Of a stretch of DNA of 64,000 nucleotides, positions 51,700 through 61,853 are shown piece by piece; the first letter of the stretch is position 1, and each line of letters starts with the position of its first letter. The notes under the pieces were generated by a model. It saw only the letters and a list, made by a program, of their open reading frames with translations, had not been told where the DNA came from and searched no databases. Source of the DNA: Monocercomonoides exilis (lineage: Eukaryota; Preaxostyla; Oxymonadida; Polymastigidae). Location of the stretch: NCBI GenBank assembly GCA_001643675.2, contig LSRY02000023.1:1217001-1281000 (forward strand). Reading direction: 5' to 3'. Position numbers and translations under genes: made by a program.

Positions 51700-54327
51700 A
51701 TGGCAAATAATAAAGAAATTAAACTGTGCATTCTTCCTGAGTATTTATTGCCTGATGATGATGTTCCCAAGCAAGTCATTACAAATACGCAAGAAAAAAG
51801 TCAAAAAGAGAAACGGCAGCAATTGAAAATGGACAGAATCAGGAAACAGACAAATGCAATAAAATTGTGCTCAAGAATAGCTATTGGAGAAAAATGTGAA
51901 AATCCAACGTGTAGATTTTCGCATGATATTGTTTCATTTTTGAAACAAAAGCAAACATTTTCTGGTGACAGAAAACAATGCGTTTTTTCTGAAAAAGGCT
52001 GTCGATGTCCTTTTGGAGTTCGTTGCGTCCTTTCAGATTCGCACGTACGTATTACACACTTAGATAAAAAAGATTCTGAAGAGCAACAGAGCGATTTATC
52101 TCAAAGTAATCCGACATTTCCTTCTGAAAATCAGAAGATTGAAAGTAATTCTGAGTTAAAAATTGAATTTTTGGATAAAGATCTTCCATTTCCACCAGCA
52201 GAAATGAACACACTCAGTGCAAAGACTGTTGATGCGCTTCATCGTTTTAAATATGATTTTCCTATATCAAAGCAAGTGATTATTCCTCCAATGACAAAAC
52301 GACAAGAAGCATTAAGAGCGGAAAAGAATCAGGACAATTCAAGAATTCAGAACAAAGAGCAAGCGATTATACAAAAAGAAAATGCAAACAAAGAAGATTC
52401 CGAAAGAAAAGAGGAAACTGAAAAAATGGATATTGAATCTGAACAAAAGAAATCGCCAAAAAGATTGTTATCAACGAATGAAATCGAAAAATCGCATCAA
52501 TCAGACAAAGAAAATGAAGGGGAGGATGAAAAGATGAATGATGAAAAAGATGTTGAAATCGACAAAGCGGATGGTTCTGACTTGAAAGAAACAGCCATTG
52601 AATCGAAAAGGCTCCGCGAAGACAGCAGCTCTGCTCCTGTTGCATCGTCGCATGTTGGTGCAATCATAGAACCCGATCCGCTGCCGCACTTTGACTACAC
52701 CCAGCCATCCCTTCTGCATCAGCTGACTCGCCCGTCGTTCTCTCTGGACCACCAGCTGTATCTGGCGCCTCTGACGACGCTGGGGAACCTGCCCTTCCGC
52801 TCAGTGTGCAAAGAGCTCGGGTGCGACATGACGTGCTCAGAGATGGTGGTGGCAGCGCAGGTGCTGAAGGCAACGAACTCAGAGCTGTCGCTGCTGCACC
52901 GCCATCCGAGCGAAGGGCGCTTTGGCGTGCAGATTGCGGCTAATCACATCGACCAGGTGGCGCGGTGTGTGGAGCTGCTGAACAAGGAGTGTCTAGAAGA
53001 GACATCGACTTCAGCAGGGTTTTTGGAAGGCGGAGGAAAGGGAGAGGACGGAAGGAAAGAGAAGGAAATACAACGGGATGCGACGGAGAATCGGAGAAAT
53101 GGAAGGGGCGGAGGAATCGACTTCTTTGACCTGAACTGTGGGTGCCCTGTGGATCAGTTCTGCCACAAGGGACTCTGCTGCGGGCTGATGGCAAGACCCA
53201 CAAAAATGGCAATAGTTGCACAGACAATGTCACTCACTGCATACCTTACGAATCAGTCCCTTCTCTCAAAAATACCAATTTTCTCACTGGGCTTTGCTTC
53301 TCGTCAAAACTTTGCTTCGTCTTCTGCTTCTGCTTCTGCTTCTTCATCAGGAGATTCTCAGTCACTAACATCAACCTTCTCATCCTTCTTCGACTCGTCT
53401 TATTCTCATTTCACAGACATCCTATCATTCCACCAGCCGATGATTGTGAAGATGCGCATCGGTGTTGATGAGAAGCATGCGATTGCTTCCTCTCTGTTTG
53501 GCTCTCTCGCTGACTGGGGGATGGACGGCGGGGTGATTCATGGCAGGACGAAAGAGCAGCGGTACACAAAGACAAGCGATTGGAGCTACATTGGCGAGTG
53601 TGCCAGGGCAGCAGCAGGGCGTGTGAGTGTGTTTGGGAACGGAGATGTTTTTGGGTGGAAGGACGTGGTGAAGGCGTGGGGAGAGGAGCCAGAAGATGTG
53701 GAGAAGGTGGAGCAGGAGAGAGAGAAGATGATGGAAGCTGAAGTAACGGAGATGGATAAAGGAGAAGAGAAGAGAGACAGGAATGAAAGTGAACGAGTGA
53801 GAGAGGCGAGAGAAGAGATGGATGAGAAAGAAGGCGATTTGCGAGCAACACGAGCCATCCGCCACCGGTTGGGGTTTGTGGACAGTGTGGTGATTGGGCG
53901 GGGTGCGCTCATAAAGCCGTGGCTGTTCAAAGAAATCAAAGAAAAGAGGGACATCGACATCAGCTCTTCTGAGCGGTTTGGGCTTCTGAAGCACTTTGTG
54001 GATGAAGGGATGATGCACTGGGGTGCTGACAGCCAGGGTGTTGAGCTAACACGGAGCTTTCTGCTGGAGTGGCTCTCGTTCTTGTTCCGCTATGTGCCTT
54101 GTGGAATCATTGACAGGAGAGAGGCGAGTGACGATGGCAAAGGCAAAGGAAAAGAAGAGAGGCAAATATTAAATGTGAGATACCCAAGATACAAAGGCCG
54201 CGATGAGCTGGAAACGTTGATGGCTTCCGATAGGGCAAGCGATTGGATTAAATTGTCCGAAATGCTTTTGGGCAAAACCAGTGAAGGGTTTCAATTTGCC
54301 CCAAAGCATAGATCAAATTCATACTAA
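51700..54327 (+). CDS. DUS3: tRNA-dihydrouridine(47) synthase, DUS3 type
   Basis: Single-exon frame of 875 residues from ATG 51700 (an in-frame ATG at 51649 is possible). DUS3 reduces a uridine (U47 in the variable loop) to dihydrouridine, using FMN and NADPH. Features in order: two CCCH zinc-finger-like motifs (from CSRIAIGEKCENPTCRFSH and CVFSEKGCRCPFGVRC), a Lys/Glu-rich linker, and the FMN barrel from YLAPLTTLGNLPFRS. The catalytic cysteine is in NCGCP; flavin and tRNA motifs include VKMRIG, HGRT, FGNGD and VVIGRGALIKPW. The C-terminal helical part ends with YPRYKGRDELETLM. The barrel is interrupted by three low-complexity inserts: about residues 440-470, a Ser-rich one about 525-575, and a Glu/Lys/Arg-rich one about 660-720. 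GC is higher than in neighbours. Zinc fingers plus length argue for DUS3 over DUS1, 2 or 4. Confidence 0.93.
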   Translation: MANNKEIKLCILPEYLLPDDDVPKQVITNTQEKSQKEKRQQLKMDRIRKQTNAIKLCSRIAIGEKCENPTCRFSHDIVSFLKQKQTFSGDRKQCVFSEKGCRCPFGVRCVLSDSHVRITHLDKKDSEEQQSDLSQSNPTFPSENQKIESNSELKIEFLDKDLPFPPAEMNTLSAKTVDALHRFKYDFPISKQVIIPPMTKRQEALRAEKNQDNSRIQNKEQAIIQKENANKEDSERKEETEKMDIESEQKKSPKRLLSTNEIEKSHQSDKENEGEDEKMNDEKDVEIDKADGSDLKETAIESKRLREDSSSAPVASSHVGAIIEPDPLPHFDYTQPSLLHQLTRPSFSLDHQLYLAPLTTLGNLPFRSVCKELGCDMTCSEMVVAAQVLKATNSELSLLHRHPSEGRFGVQIAANHIDQVARCVELLNKECLEETSTSAGFLEGGGKGEDGRKEKEIQRDATENRRNGRGGGIDFFDLNCGCPVDQFCHKGLCCGLMARPTKMAIVAQTMSLTAYLTNQSLLSKIPIFSLGFASRQNFASSSASASASSSGDSQSLTSTFSSFFDSSYSHFTDILSFHQPMIVKMRIGVDEKHAIASSLFGSLADWGMDGGVIHGRTKEQRYTKTSDWSYIGECARAAAGRVSVFGNGDVFGWKDVVKAWGEEPEDVEKVEQEREKMMEAEVTEMDKGEEKRDRNESERVREAREEMDEKEGDLRATRAIRHRLGFVDSVVIGRGALIKPWLFKEIKEKRDIDISSSERFGLLKHFVDEGMMHWGADSQGVELTRSFLLEWLSFLFRYVPCGIIDRREASDDGKGKGKEERQILNVRYPRYKGRDELETLMASDRASDWIKLSEMLLGKTSEGFQFAPKHRSNSY

Positions 54328-54572
54328 TTCGTTTTTATTTATGAAATATGTTTTATTTTGTTATAAAAAAAAAATATATTCAATTACTGCTAAAAAAGAT
54401 AATGTATGCATGCGATTTAGACTCTTGCTTCATGGATAAGAAATTGGTTTTACAAAATATCCTTACAATTTTTTCTTTTGTTTTTATTTTCAAATATTTC
54501 TTTTTTGATCACTTAACCAATTTAATATTTATAAAACAGTAACTTGAATTTATATTTTGAAAAAATATATTA

Positions 54573-55512
54573 ATGGCCGATTCTTCGGATTTTAAAGAAG
54601 GAGCTGGAGTAATAGATGATGAATTGCTTTCAATTAGGCAACGAAGATTGGAATTCTTAAAAAAGAAGTTTGCTTTATTTTGAAGAATATTTTTTTTTTG
54701 ATGTTTTCTTTTTGTAGACGGGAAGAAAACTTGCGTGCACTTGCTGAAGGGGGTGGTGTTCTCAAAGATATTCTTGAATCAGAGGTTTGCAAATAATGAT
54801 TTTATTTATTTGAAGAAATATTGTTATTTTCATACGAACAGTTTTTCCCAATTGTCACGTCTAAAAAATGGGTAATTGCAAGCTTTTATCATCATCAATT
54901 TTCAAGATGTTCTATTTTACACGATCATTTAACTGTTTGCATTTTATTTTTTGTTGTAATTGATTTATAATTGTTTTCTATTTAATATAGAAATTGGCTG
55001 CAAAATATCCTGCAATAACTTTTTTGAAAATGGACGTTGAAAAGGTTTGTTTCAATTATCTTTTATTGAAAGCCTGCAATTTTGATGAATATCGATTCGT
55101 TTTTCAGTGTCCGTTTTTAGTTACAAAACTGAAAATTCGTATTTTACCGGTTATGCTTTTCTTTAAAAATGGCATTAACACAGGACGTTGCGTTGGGTTT
55201 GAAGAGTTTGGAAATAAGGACGATTTTCCGACTATACTTATTGAAGAAAAGATGGAAAAAGAAGGTTTGATGTTTATTTCAATTTTTATTAAAAGAAATA
55301 TGAAAACATTTTAATGATTAAAATTATTTTTTTAAGGAATGATTGTCTTAGATGAAAGCGCAGTCGAAGCAGCTACCGCTCCAAAAGATACATCAAGCAA
55401 AACACTTGGCTCTTCACTTCATTCAACAACGCTTTCATCAAAGCAATCTGAAATTCAAAAAATGAGAGAAAAAATCATGCAAGAAGAAGATGACGATGAT
55501 ATTTTTGGATGA
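54573..55512 (+). CDS. TXNDC9: Thioredoxin-domain protein 9 (phosducin-like)
   Basis: Six exons: 54573-54667, 54718-54784, 54842-54934, 54991-55044, 55108-55264 and 55337-55512 (introns 50-72 nt), in consistent phases, give 213 residues. TXNDC9/PLP3 proteins modulate the CCT chaperonin in tubulin and actin folding. The order fits: an N-terminal helix (IRQRRLEFLKKKREENLRAL), then a thioredoxin fold with VIASFYHHQFSRCSILHDHL, ITFLKMDVEK, LKIRILPVMLFFKNG, CVGFEEFGNKDDF, and an acidic C-terminus. The motif is SRCS, i.e. a single Cys as in the family rather than a redox CxxC. All five donors begin GTTTG. Confidence 0.92.
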
Positions 55513-56457
55513 ATTTTTTAATTTCATGGAGTAAATAATAATGTTAATAATATCAAAAACATGTAGATTATGATTTTATTTGCTGATTTTGTTTGATAAT
55601 TGGGTTTAACCAAAAATATTTTATTGAGTCTTATTTTCTAAGCACAAGCCATTCCTGCGTTTCCAATACAAAAAATGAATTATGAAGATAAGCGCCTCAA
55701 AATTCACTTAATGAATAGGAAATGTGTTTATTTTTTATTGATTGGTAATTATTTATAGAAAGAATCTGATTTAGAAAATATGAAAAAAACTTCATGGAAA
55801 ATTAGTTAATACAAAAGTTACTCTGACAAATTAACACAGAAAAAAATTTAAAAAATCAACTATTATATTTTGCTAAATTATTGATTGTTTAATTCATATT
55901 TATTATTGAAACGTGATTTTAGAATTTGTTTTTCTCAGAATTTTTTTTTTTTGAAATCATGTTTTTCGTACAAAATTTTCTGTTCGAACATTTCTCACAA
56001 ATATTAACAAATGAACATTGAAAAGAGAAATGACAAACAAAAGCCTTATTATCAAAAATTCGTTTGAAACATTTGTAAATGAAAGACAATTATCATATTT
56101 TTTTCTCTTTCGAATTCGAATTTTCTTTCCAAAAACAAATAATCTTTTAAAAAAACAACACTCCTAAAAAAGAAATAATTTCGAAAATAATCACCAAAAA
56201 TGTCAAAGATAATTTTTACAACTTAACTTTCTTGTGAAAAATAATTGTTAAAAAAATTTTTAATAGTTCAAATAACTCTGTTATAAAATGCACAATAGAC
56301 TGCAATCGTAACAAAAATCAAGGTTATTGGTAAATAAAAGATTAATTATTCTCTATATTGTGTTTATTTATCAAATAAAAAAAATAAAAAATTTTTTCGA
56401 ATTTTTTTTTTGAAGAAATTTGAATTTTCAAACAATTTCCTTCATGTTGAAAATTTA
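55513..56457. other. AT-rich spacer
   Basis: Very AT-rich; no gene or repeat I can support. Confidence 0.7.
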
Positions 56458-57069
56458 ACTGACCATCAAAAATAACTGATCCACTTTTTTAATTTGAAAA
56501 TATGAACCAACAGTTTTGAAAGAGTCAAATAACATACAGTTATTGTTATTATCAAACATGAAAATGCATTGTGATTGAGATAATTTTCTCTTCTTTTTTC
56601 AAAAACAATTAAAAATGAACAATTATCCTGTTAATGGAAAATATCATTTTGGGCAAAATATGTTTTTTCAAGCTCTTTCATTTAAAAATTTTTGAGCTTT
56701 ATATTGACTTTTTGTGATCAAAAAATACGAATGAAAATGGACCGTTTTTTGAAATTCGTGTGAGGTTACAAAACATAATGTTATGATATCAGTGACACTT
56801 TTTTTTGATATGAAAATCAAATTTGTTTCGCAATATGATTTAGTTAAAAAAAATTTAAGTCAAACAATTATTTCTTTCTTTGTGCAAAAACAAAGCTTGG
56901 AAGCACGTATTTTCCCCCATTTGTCAAAATTTTATAATCCGGATGTTCAAAAAAAAAGTTAAATTCCTCACATTTAAACCAATGGCATAATTAAAATTTA
57001 TCAGTAGTTGATCGATCCTCCTTTATTCAAAATAACTGATTTGAGGAGTTTGAACATCGAATGAACGAG

Positions 57070-57759
57070 TTAATAGTTTATATCCATTTCAAGTTCATTA
57101 CAGGCAGTCAAAATTGATTGTTTCAGCTCATTCGCATCTTTCTTTGGTTTTCCATCATTGAAAACTTTCCTTGATAAAATGCTCCACACATTTTCGATGA
57201 TATTTGAATCTGGAGAATAAGGGGGCCATTCTAACCCGGGGATTGTTTTATCTCTGATTATATTTTGCACCTTTGAAAATCGATGAACCGCTGAATTATC
57301 GTGGATAAATCTCAAATTATTTTTGAACCGCTTGCGTGCATATGGAATCAATGAAAACTGAATTATTCTTCAATATTCCTCAGAATTCATTGTTTCCCTG
57401 ACAAAAACGATTGGTGATTTGAAATTATAACCCACTGCAACCCAAATCTCTATTTTTTCATGTTTATTCTGACTTTGATGGTCGAAAATTTCCTCATTAT
57501 TGCTTTCTATCCATTCCATTCTTGTATTATCTGGTCCAAATAAATTAAATTTTTTTTCATCAAAGAAGATCGTTTGTTCCCATAATTCATCATCCCTTAT
57601 ATGTTTTTCAGCAAATTCGTTTCTCTTCTCCCAAGCATTCTTTGATAGGAAAGGGATGTTTTTTCTCTTTGAGTATTTTCTATTTATGAAGCGCAATAAT
57701 CGATGAGCAGTGGAATTGCTGCAATTCACGCCAAGATAATCTGTTTGATCTGTGGCTTT
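57070..57759 (-). pseudogene. Tc1/mariner-type transposase, left copy, broken
   Basis: Minus-strand frame, mirror image of 59217-59906. It starts within the second helix-turn-helix (STAHRLLRF), then has the DDE pieces: IFFDEKKFNLFGPD (first Asp), RFIHDNSAVH (second Asp), and the third acidic region in WPPYSPDSNIIENVW. A TGA at 57370-57372 interrupts it in frame between the first and second Asp. The N-terminal DNA-binding part is cut off by the MITE at 57775. Non-functional. Confidence 0.85.
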
Positions 57760-57774
57760 TCAAACTTTCATATA

Positions 57775-58224
57775 CAGTCTAAACCGGATTTTATCACGTC
57801 GAATATAATCACATTCGAATATTGTCACATTTTTCGATGCACAGACATTTTTGCTTGTTTTTCATTCATTTTCTTAAGCAAATAATCACAGGGCTGAAAA
57901 TAAATAATCACATTTTATTTCTTTATAATCAGTTTTTTCAATGAAAAATCGATTTTTTTATCAAAAATTATAATTTTTCACTTTTTCAAAAATGTGTTCA
58001 AATAAGTCTAAATAATGTGTATTTATGTTCAAAATTGTTCAAGCAAGTGAAAAAAGAATATTTGTGCAGAATTTTCAAAAACAAAAATATTTGTCCAAAA
58101 ATTAATTAATAAGTTAATTAATTTTTATTATTTTCTGTGAAAAGCATCATCGTGTGTAATCACTATCGGATATAGTCACAAAAAGTTGTGCAAAAACAGA
58201 TGTGATTATATCCGGTTTAGACTG
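57775..58224. mobile_element. MITE with CAGTCTAAACCGG termini, copy 2
   Basis: Begins CAGTCTAAACCGGATTTT and ends with the reverse-complement terminus GGTTTAGACTG. TA flanks the outer side; the inner side reads CA. It interrupts the transposase. 450 bp, no ORF. Confidence 0.85.
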
Positions 58225-58237
58225 CATTTTTATTCTT

Positions 58238-58738
58238 CTCAAAAGAAAAATATGATCCTGATGATCCTTCTTTATTATTTTGAAATAAAAGCTGAAGTCT
58301 GAAGAGAAAATTTATCGATTAGAGAATAATAGAATGTTATTTTTGATTTTATTAGTTTTTGTAAAAATAAAGGCAAGAAAAATATATATATATATAAAAA
58401 TAATGTTTGTTTTCATAATTGGCATGAAATTATTTTCAAAAAAATGTTACACGGAAAAAAAGGTTTTTTTTGCGAATGATAAAAGCATTTATGTAAAAAA
58501 AGAAATTACACACAAACAAAACAAAATGACAAGAATAACAAAAGGCTCGATTCAAAAGAAAATTCGTCCACTGTGCGATAAAGGAAAAGGAAGAAACAAA
58601 ATTGTTTGTTAATTGGACAATTCAATCAATCCAGCATAAAACATATAAAAACAAACCATTCACAATCGAAACTGCTGGTTAGTTGCAAACTTGGAAGACA
58701 ACTTTTTCTTTCATCTGCTCTGTTGACGAAAGCAAAAT
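58238..58738 (+). other. Unique spacer with probable transposase N-terminal remains
   Basis: A plus-strand frame (58334-58612) ends in ITKGSIQKKIRPLCDKGKG, which resembles the first helix-turn-helix of a Tc1/mariner transposase. After a frame change, a TIQSIQHKTYKNKPFTIE piece follows up to the MITE. This suggests that the right arm is the longer original copy and that the left arm is a truncated inverted duplicate. Weak evidence. Confidence 0.4.
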
Positions 58739-58751
58739 AAGAATCAAAATG

Positions 58752-59201
58752 CAGTCCAAACCGGATATAATCACATCTGTTTTTGCACAACTTTTTGTGA
58801 CTATATCCGATAGTGATTATACACGATGAAACTTTTCACAGAAAAAAATAAAAATTAATTTATTCATTAATTAATTTTTGGACAAATATTTTTGTTTTTG
58901 AAAATTCTGCACAAATATACTTTTTTCACTTGCTTGAACAATTTTGAACATAAATACACATTATTTAGACTTATTTGAACACATTTTTGAAAAAGTGAAA
59001 AATTATAATTTTTGATAAAAAAATCGATTTTTCATTGAAAAAATCACCCATAATGGTAAAAAATGTGATTATTTATTTTCAGCCCTGTGATTATTTGCTT
59101 AAGAAAATGAATGAAAAACAAGCAAAAATGTCTGTGCATCGAAAAATGTGACAATATTCGAATGTGATTATATTCGACGTGATAAAATCCGGTTTAGACT
59201 G
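58752..59201. mobile_element. MITE with CAGTC termini, copy 3
   Basis: Mirror of copy 2. The left terminus is slightly changed (CAGTCCAAACCGG); the right end GGTTTAGACTG is followed by TA. A patch near 59047-59068 differs from copy 2. 450 bp, no ORF. Confidence 0.85.
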
Positions 59202-59216
59202 TATATGAAAGTTTGA

Positions 59217-59906
59217 AAAGCCACAGATCAAACAGATTATCTTGGCGTGAATTGCAGCAATTCCACTGCTCATCGATTATTGCGCTTCATAAATAGAAAA
59301 TACTCAAAGAGAAAAAACATCCCTTTCCTATCAAAGAATGCTTGGGAGAAGAGAAACGAATTTGCTGAAAAACATATAAGGGATGATGAATTATGGGAAC
59401 AAACGATCTTCTTTGATGAAAAAAAATTTAATTTATTTGGACCAGATAATACAAGAATGGAATGGATAGAAAGCAATAATGAGGAAATTTTCGACCATCA
59501 AAGTCAGAATAAACATGAAAAAATAGAGATTTGGGTTGCAGTGGGTTATAATTTCAAATCACCAATCGTTTTTGTCAGGGAAACAATGAATTCTGAGGAA
59601 TATTGAAGAATAATTCAGTTTTCATTGATTCCATATGCACGCAAGCGGTTCAAAAATAATTTGAGATTTATCCACGATAATTCAGCGGTTCATCGATTTT
59701 CAAAGGTGCAAAATATAATCAGAGATAAAACAATCCCCGGGTTAGAATGGCCCCCTTATTCTCCAGATTCAAATATCATCGAAAATGTGTGGAGCATTTT
59801 ATCAAGGAAAGTTTTCAATGATGGAAAACCAAAGAAAGATGCGAATGAGCTGAAACAATCAATTTTGACTGCCTGTAATGAACTTGAAATGGATATAAAC
59901 TATTAA
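59217..59906 (+). pseudogene. Tc1/mariner-type transposase, right copy, broken
   Basis: Same broken reading frame as the left copy, in opposite orientation. Two open segments (59217-59603 and 59607-59906) are in one frame, separated by a TGA at 59604-59606. The peptides are identical to the left copy, so the nonsense change predates the inverted duplication. The C-terminus ends ELEMDINY. Confidence 0.85.
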
Positions 59907-60536
59907 CTCGTTCATTCGATGTTCAAACTCCTCAAATCAGTTATTTTGAATAAAGGAGGATCGATCAACTACTGATAAATTTTAATTATGCCATTGGTTT
60001 AAATGTGAGGAATTTAACTTTTTTTTTGAACATCCGGATTATAAAATTTTGACAAATGGGGGAAAATACGTGCTTCCAAGCTTTGTTTTTGCACAAAGAA
60101 AGAAATAATTGTTTGACTTAAATTTTTTTTAACTAAATCATATTGCGAAACAAATTTGATTTTCATATCAAAAAAAAGTGTCACTGATATCATAACATTA
60201 TGTTTTGTAACCTCACACGAATTTCAAAAAACGGTCCATTTTCATTCGTATTTTTTGATCACAAAAAGTCAATATAAAGCTCAAAAATTTTTAAATGAAA
60301 GAGCTTGAAAAAACATATTTTGCCCAAAATGATATTTTCCATTAACAGGATAATTGTTCATTTTTAATTGTTTTTGAAAAAAGAAGAGAAAATTATCTCA
60401 ATCACAATGCATTTTCATGTTTGATAATAACAATAACTGTATGTTATTTGACTCTTTCAAAACTGTTGGTTCATATTTTCAAATTAAAAAAGTGGATCAG
60501 TTATTTTTGATGGTCAGTGTTAGAACAATAAACCAG

Positions 60537-60812
60537 TTAGCGAAATTTCCTTACTGGAAAACAGATTCCAGATCTTGATTCGATGATAATTTCTTTTAGC
60601 ACTATTTGTTCAATGTCGCCCGTGACAAATTGCGGTCTTCCAACTTTTACAACCAGCCTTTCACTTCTCAAAGATCGTACTGCATTTTTAATCCGTTTGC
60701 GTGAAAATTCCGTTGAGTTTATTGCTTCTGTTATCCTGACAACTCCATCAACCACAATGCGCGCCATCAGTCCCAGGCGATTGTCCATTTTTCTGTAATC
60801 GAAAGATTTCAT
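60537..60812 (-). pseudogene. Transposase N-terminal fragment, different family
   Basis: A 91-codon frame from ATG 60810-60812. It contains a helix-turn-helix-like part (ITEAINSTEFSRKRIKNAV) followed by the VGRPQFVTGDIEQIV type of linker seen in pogo/CENP-B-like transposases. It stops 18 bp from the right end of the large inverted repeat, so that insertion or rearrangement probably truncated it. No DDE domain is visible nearby. Confidence 0.5.
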
Positions 60813-61853
60813 CGCTGCACGAAATTACCGCTGACCATCTATTCTATTTCGTTCCAGAGTTATTTTCATTTTTATTATTATGGTTATGTTCTAAAGTCCA
60901 AATTTATTAATTTGCTAATTTTTATTTTCAATTTTCATAGAAATAAAATTTCTATTTACATTTTTTATGTATTAAAATGGTTTTACACCACTTGTTACCC
61001 ACCTATTTATTTATTTTTTTGATGGCAGAGATTAACCTCCCCCCCCCCCCCCCACATTGGAAATAGGCTTCAAATTCAAATGTAATTATCCTTATTTTCA
61101 CGGTTTGCATAAATACTGTAATGTTTACAAATATATTAAAAGTGGGAATTTTAATTTTCTATTTAAAAATTTAGGCACCGTTAAAAAAAGGTTACTATAA
61201 ATTACTGAACCTAAATAATTATCTGTGATTCTGAATAGAAATGAAAGGTGATGTCTGAAGCTGAATTCGAGGTGTGTTGAATGAAATGAAATGAATTAGT
61301 CAAATTGCCATTTTTTTCATCAAAAAAAATAATGAATGAAGCACGAAAAAAAGGCGCATTTGGTAAATAAACGTTAAGAGGAAGAAATTAAATGAAGCTA
61401 TATTCTGTTCAATTTAGTGGCTCTGCTGATTGATTTGTAAAAACACATTTGAAGGCTGATGGTCTGATCCAATGCCAAGCGAGTGAAAATGTCATTGAAG
61501 ATGTTGCAGGAGTTAAAGAAGAAGAAGAACTTGCAAAAGAAGAAAATACATATCTACAGAGAAACATATACAAATTTCAATAACATTTGTGAAATGGATG
61601 TGCAGTACTTGTAAGATGTTACTGGTTGCCAAAAATAAAAATAAAATAAATATCTTGTGTAGATACTTGTCATAAAAAACACAAATAAAACAACAACACA
61701 GAAGAAGAAGAAGAAAATGCAAAATAAATTGGAGTTGCAAAAAAGAAGACATCAAGGGATTTTTCAAACATATTCACCATTTTACTTTGCTCACAAGCGG
61801 CAGTTACTGCAAATGAAACAGTTAACTTCACTCCATTTAAAAGAAGATAAATT
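60813..61853. other. Spacer with a C homopolymer
   Basis: AT-rich; no gene seen. It contains a run of 15 C (61039-61053), a likely sequencing weak point. A plus open stretch at 61717-61938 overlaps the pseudogene end and looks like chance. Confidence 0.65.

Larger units (their letters stand above)
56458..60518. repeat. Large inverted repeat, two 1,780-bp arms with 501-bp spacer
   Basis: Arm 56458-58237 is the near-perfect reverse complement of 58739-60518 (position x pairs with 116976 minus x). Each arm holds the same broken Tc1/mariner-type transposase, a MITE inserted in it, and about 550 bp of outer flank. The ORF peptides are identical between arms. The one visible non-matching patch is about 21 bp inside the MITE (around 59047-59068 against 57908-57929). 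The spacer 58238-58738 is unique. Confidence 0.9.

Noticed and set aside
53142-53468. Plus ORF in another frame inside DUS3
   Set aside because: It lies inside the conserved flavin barrel; no independent evidence.
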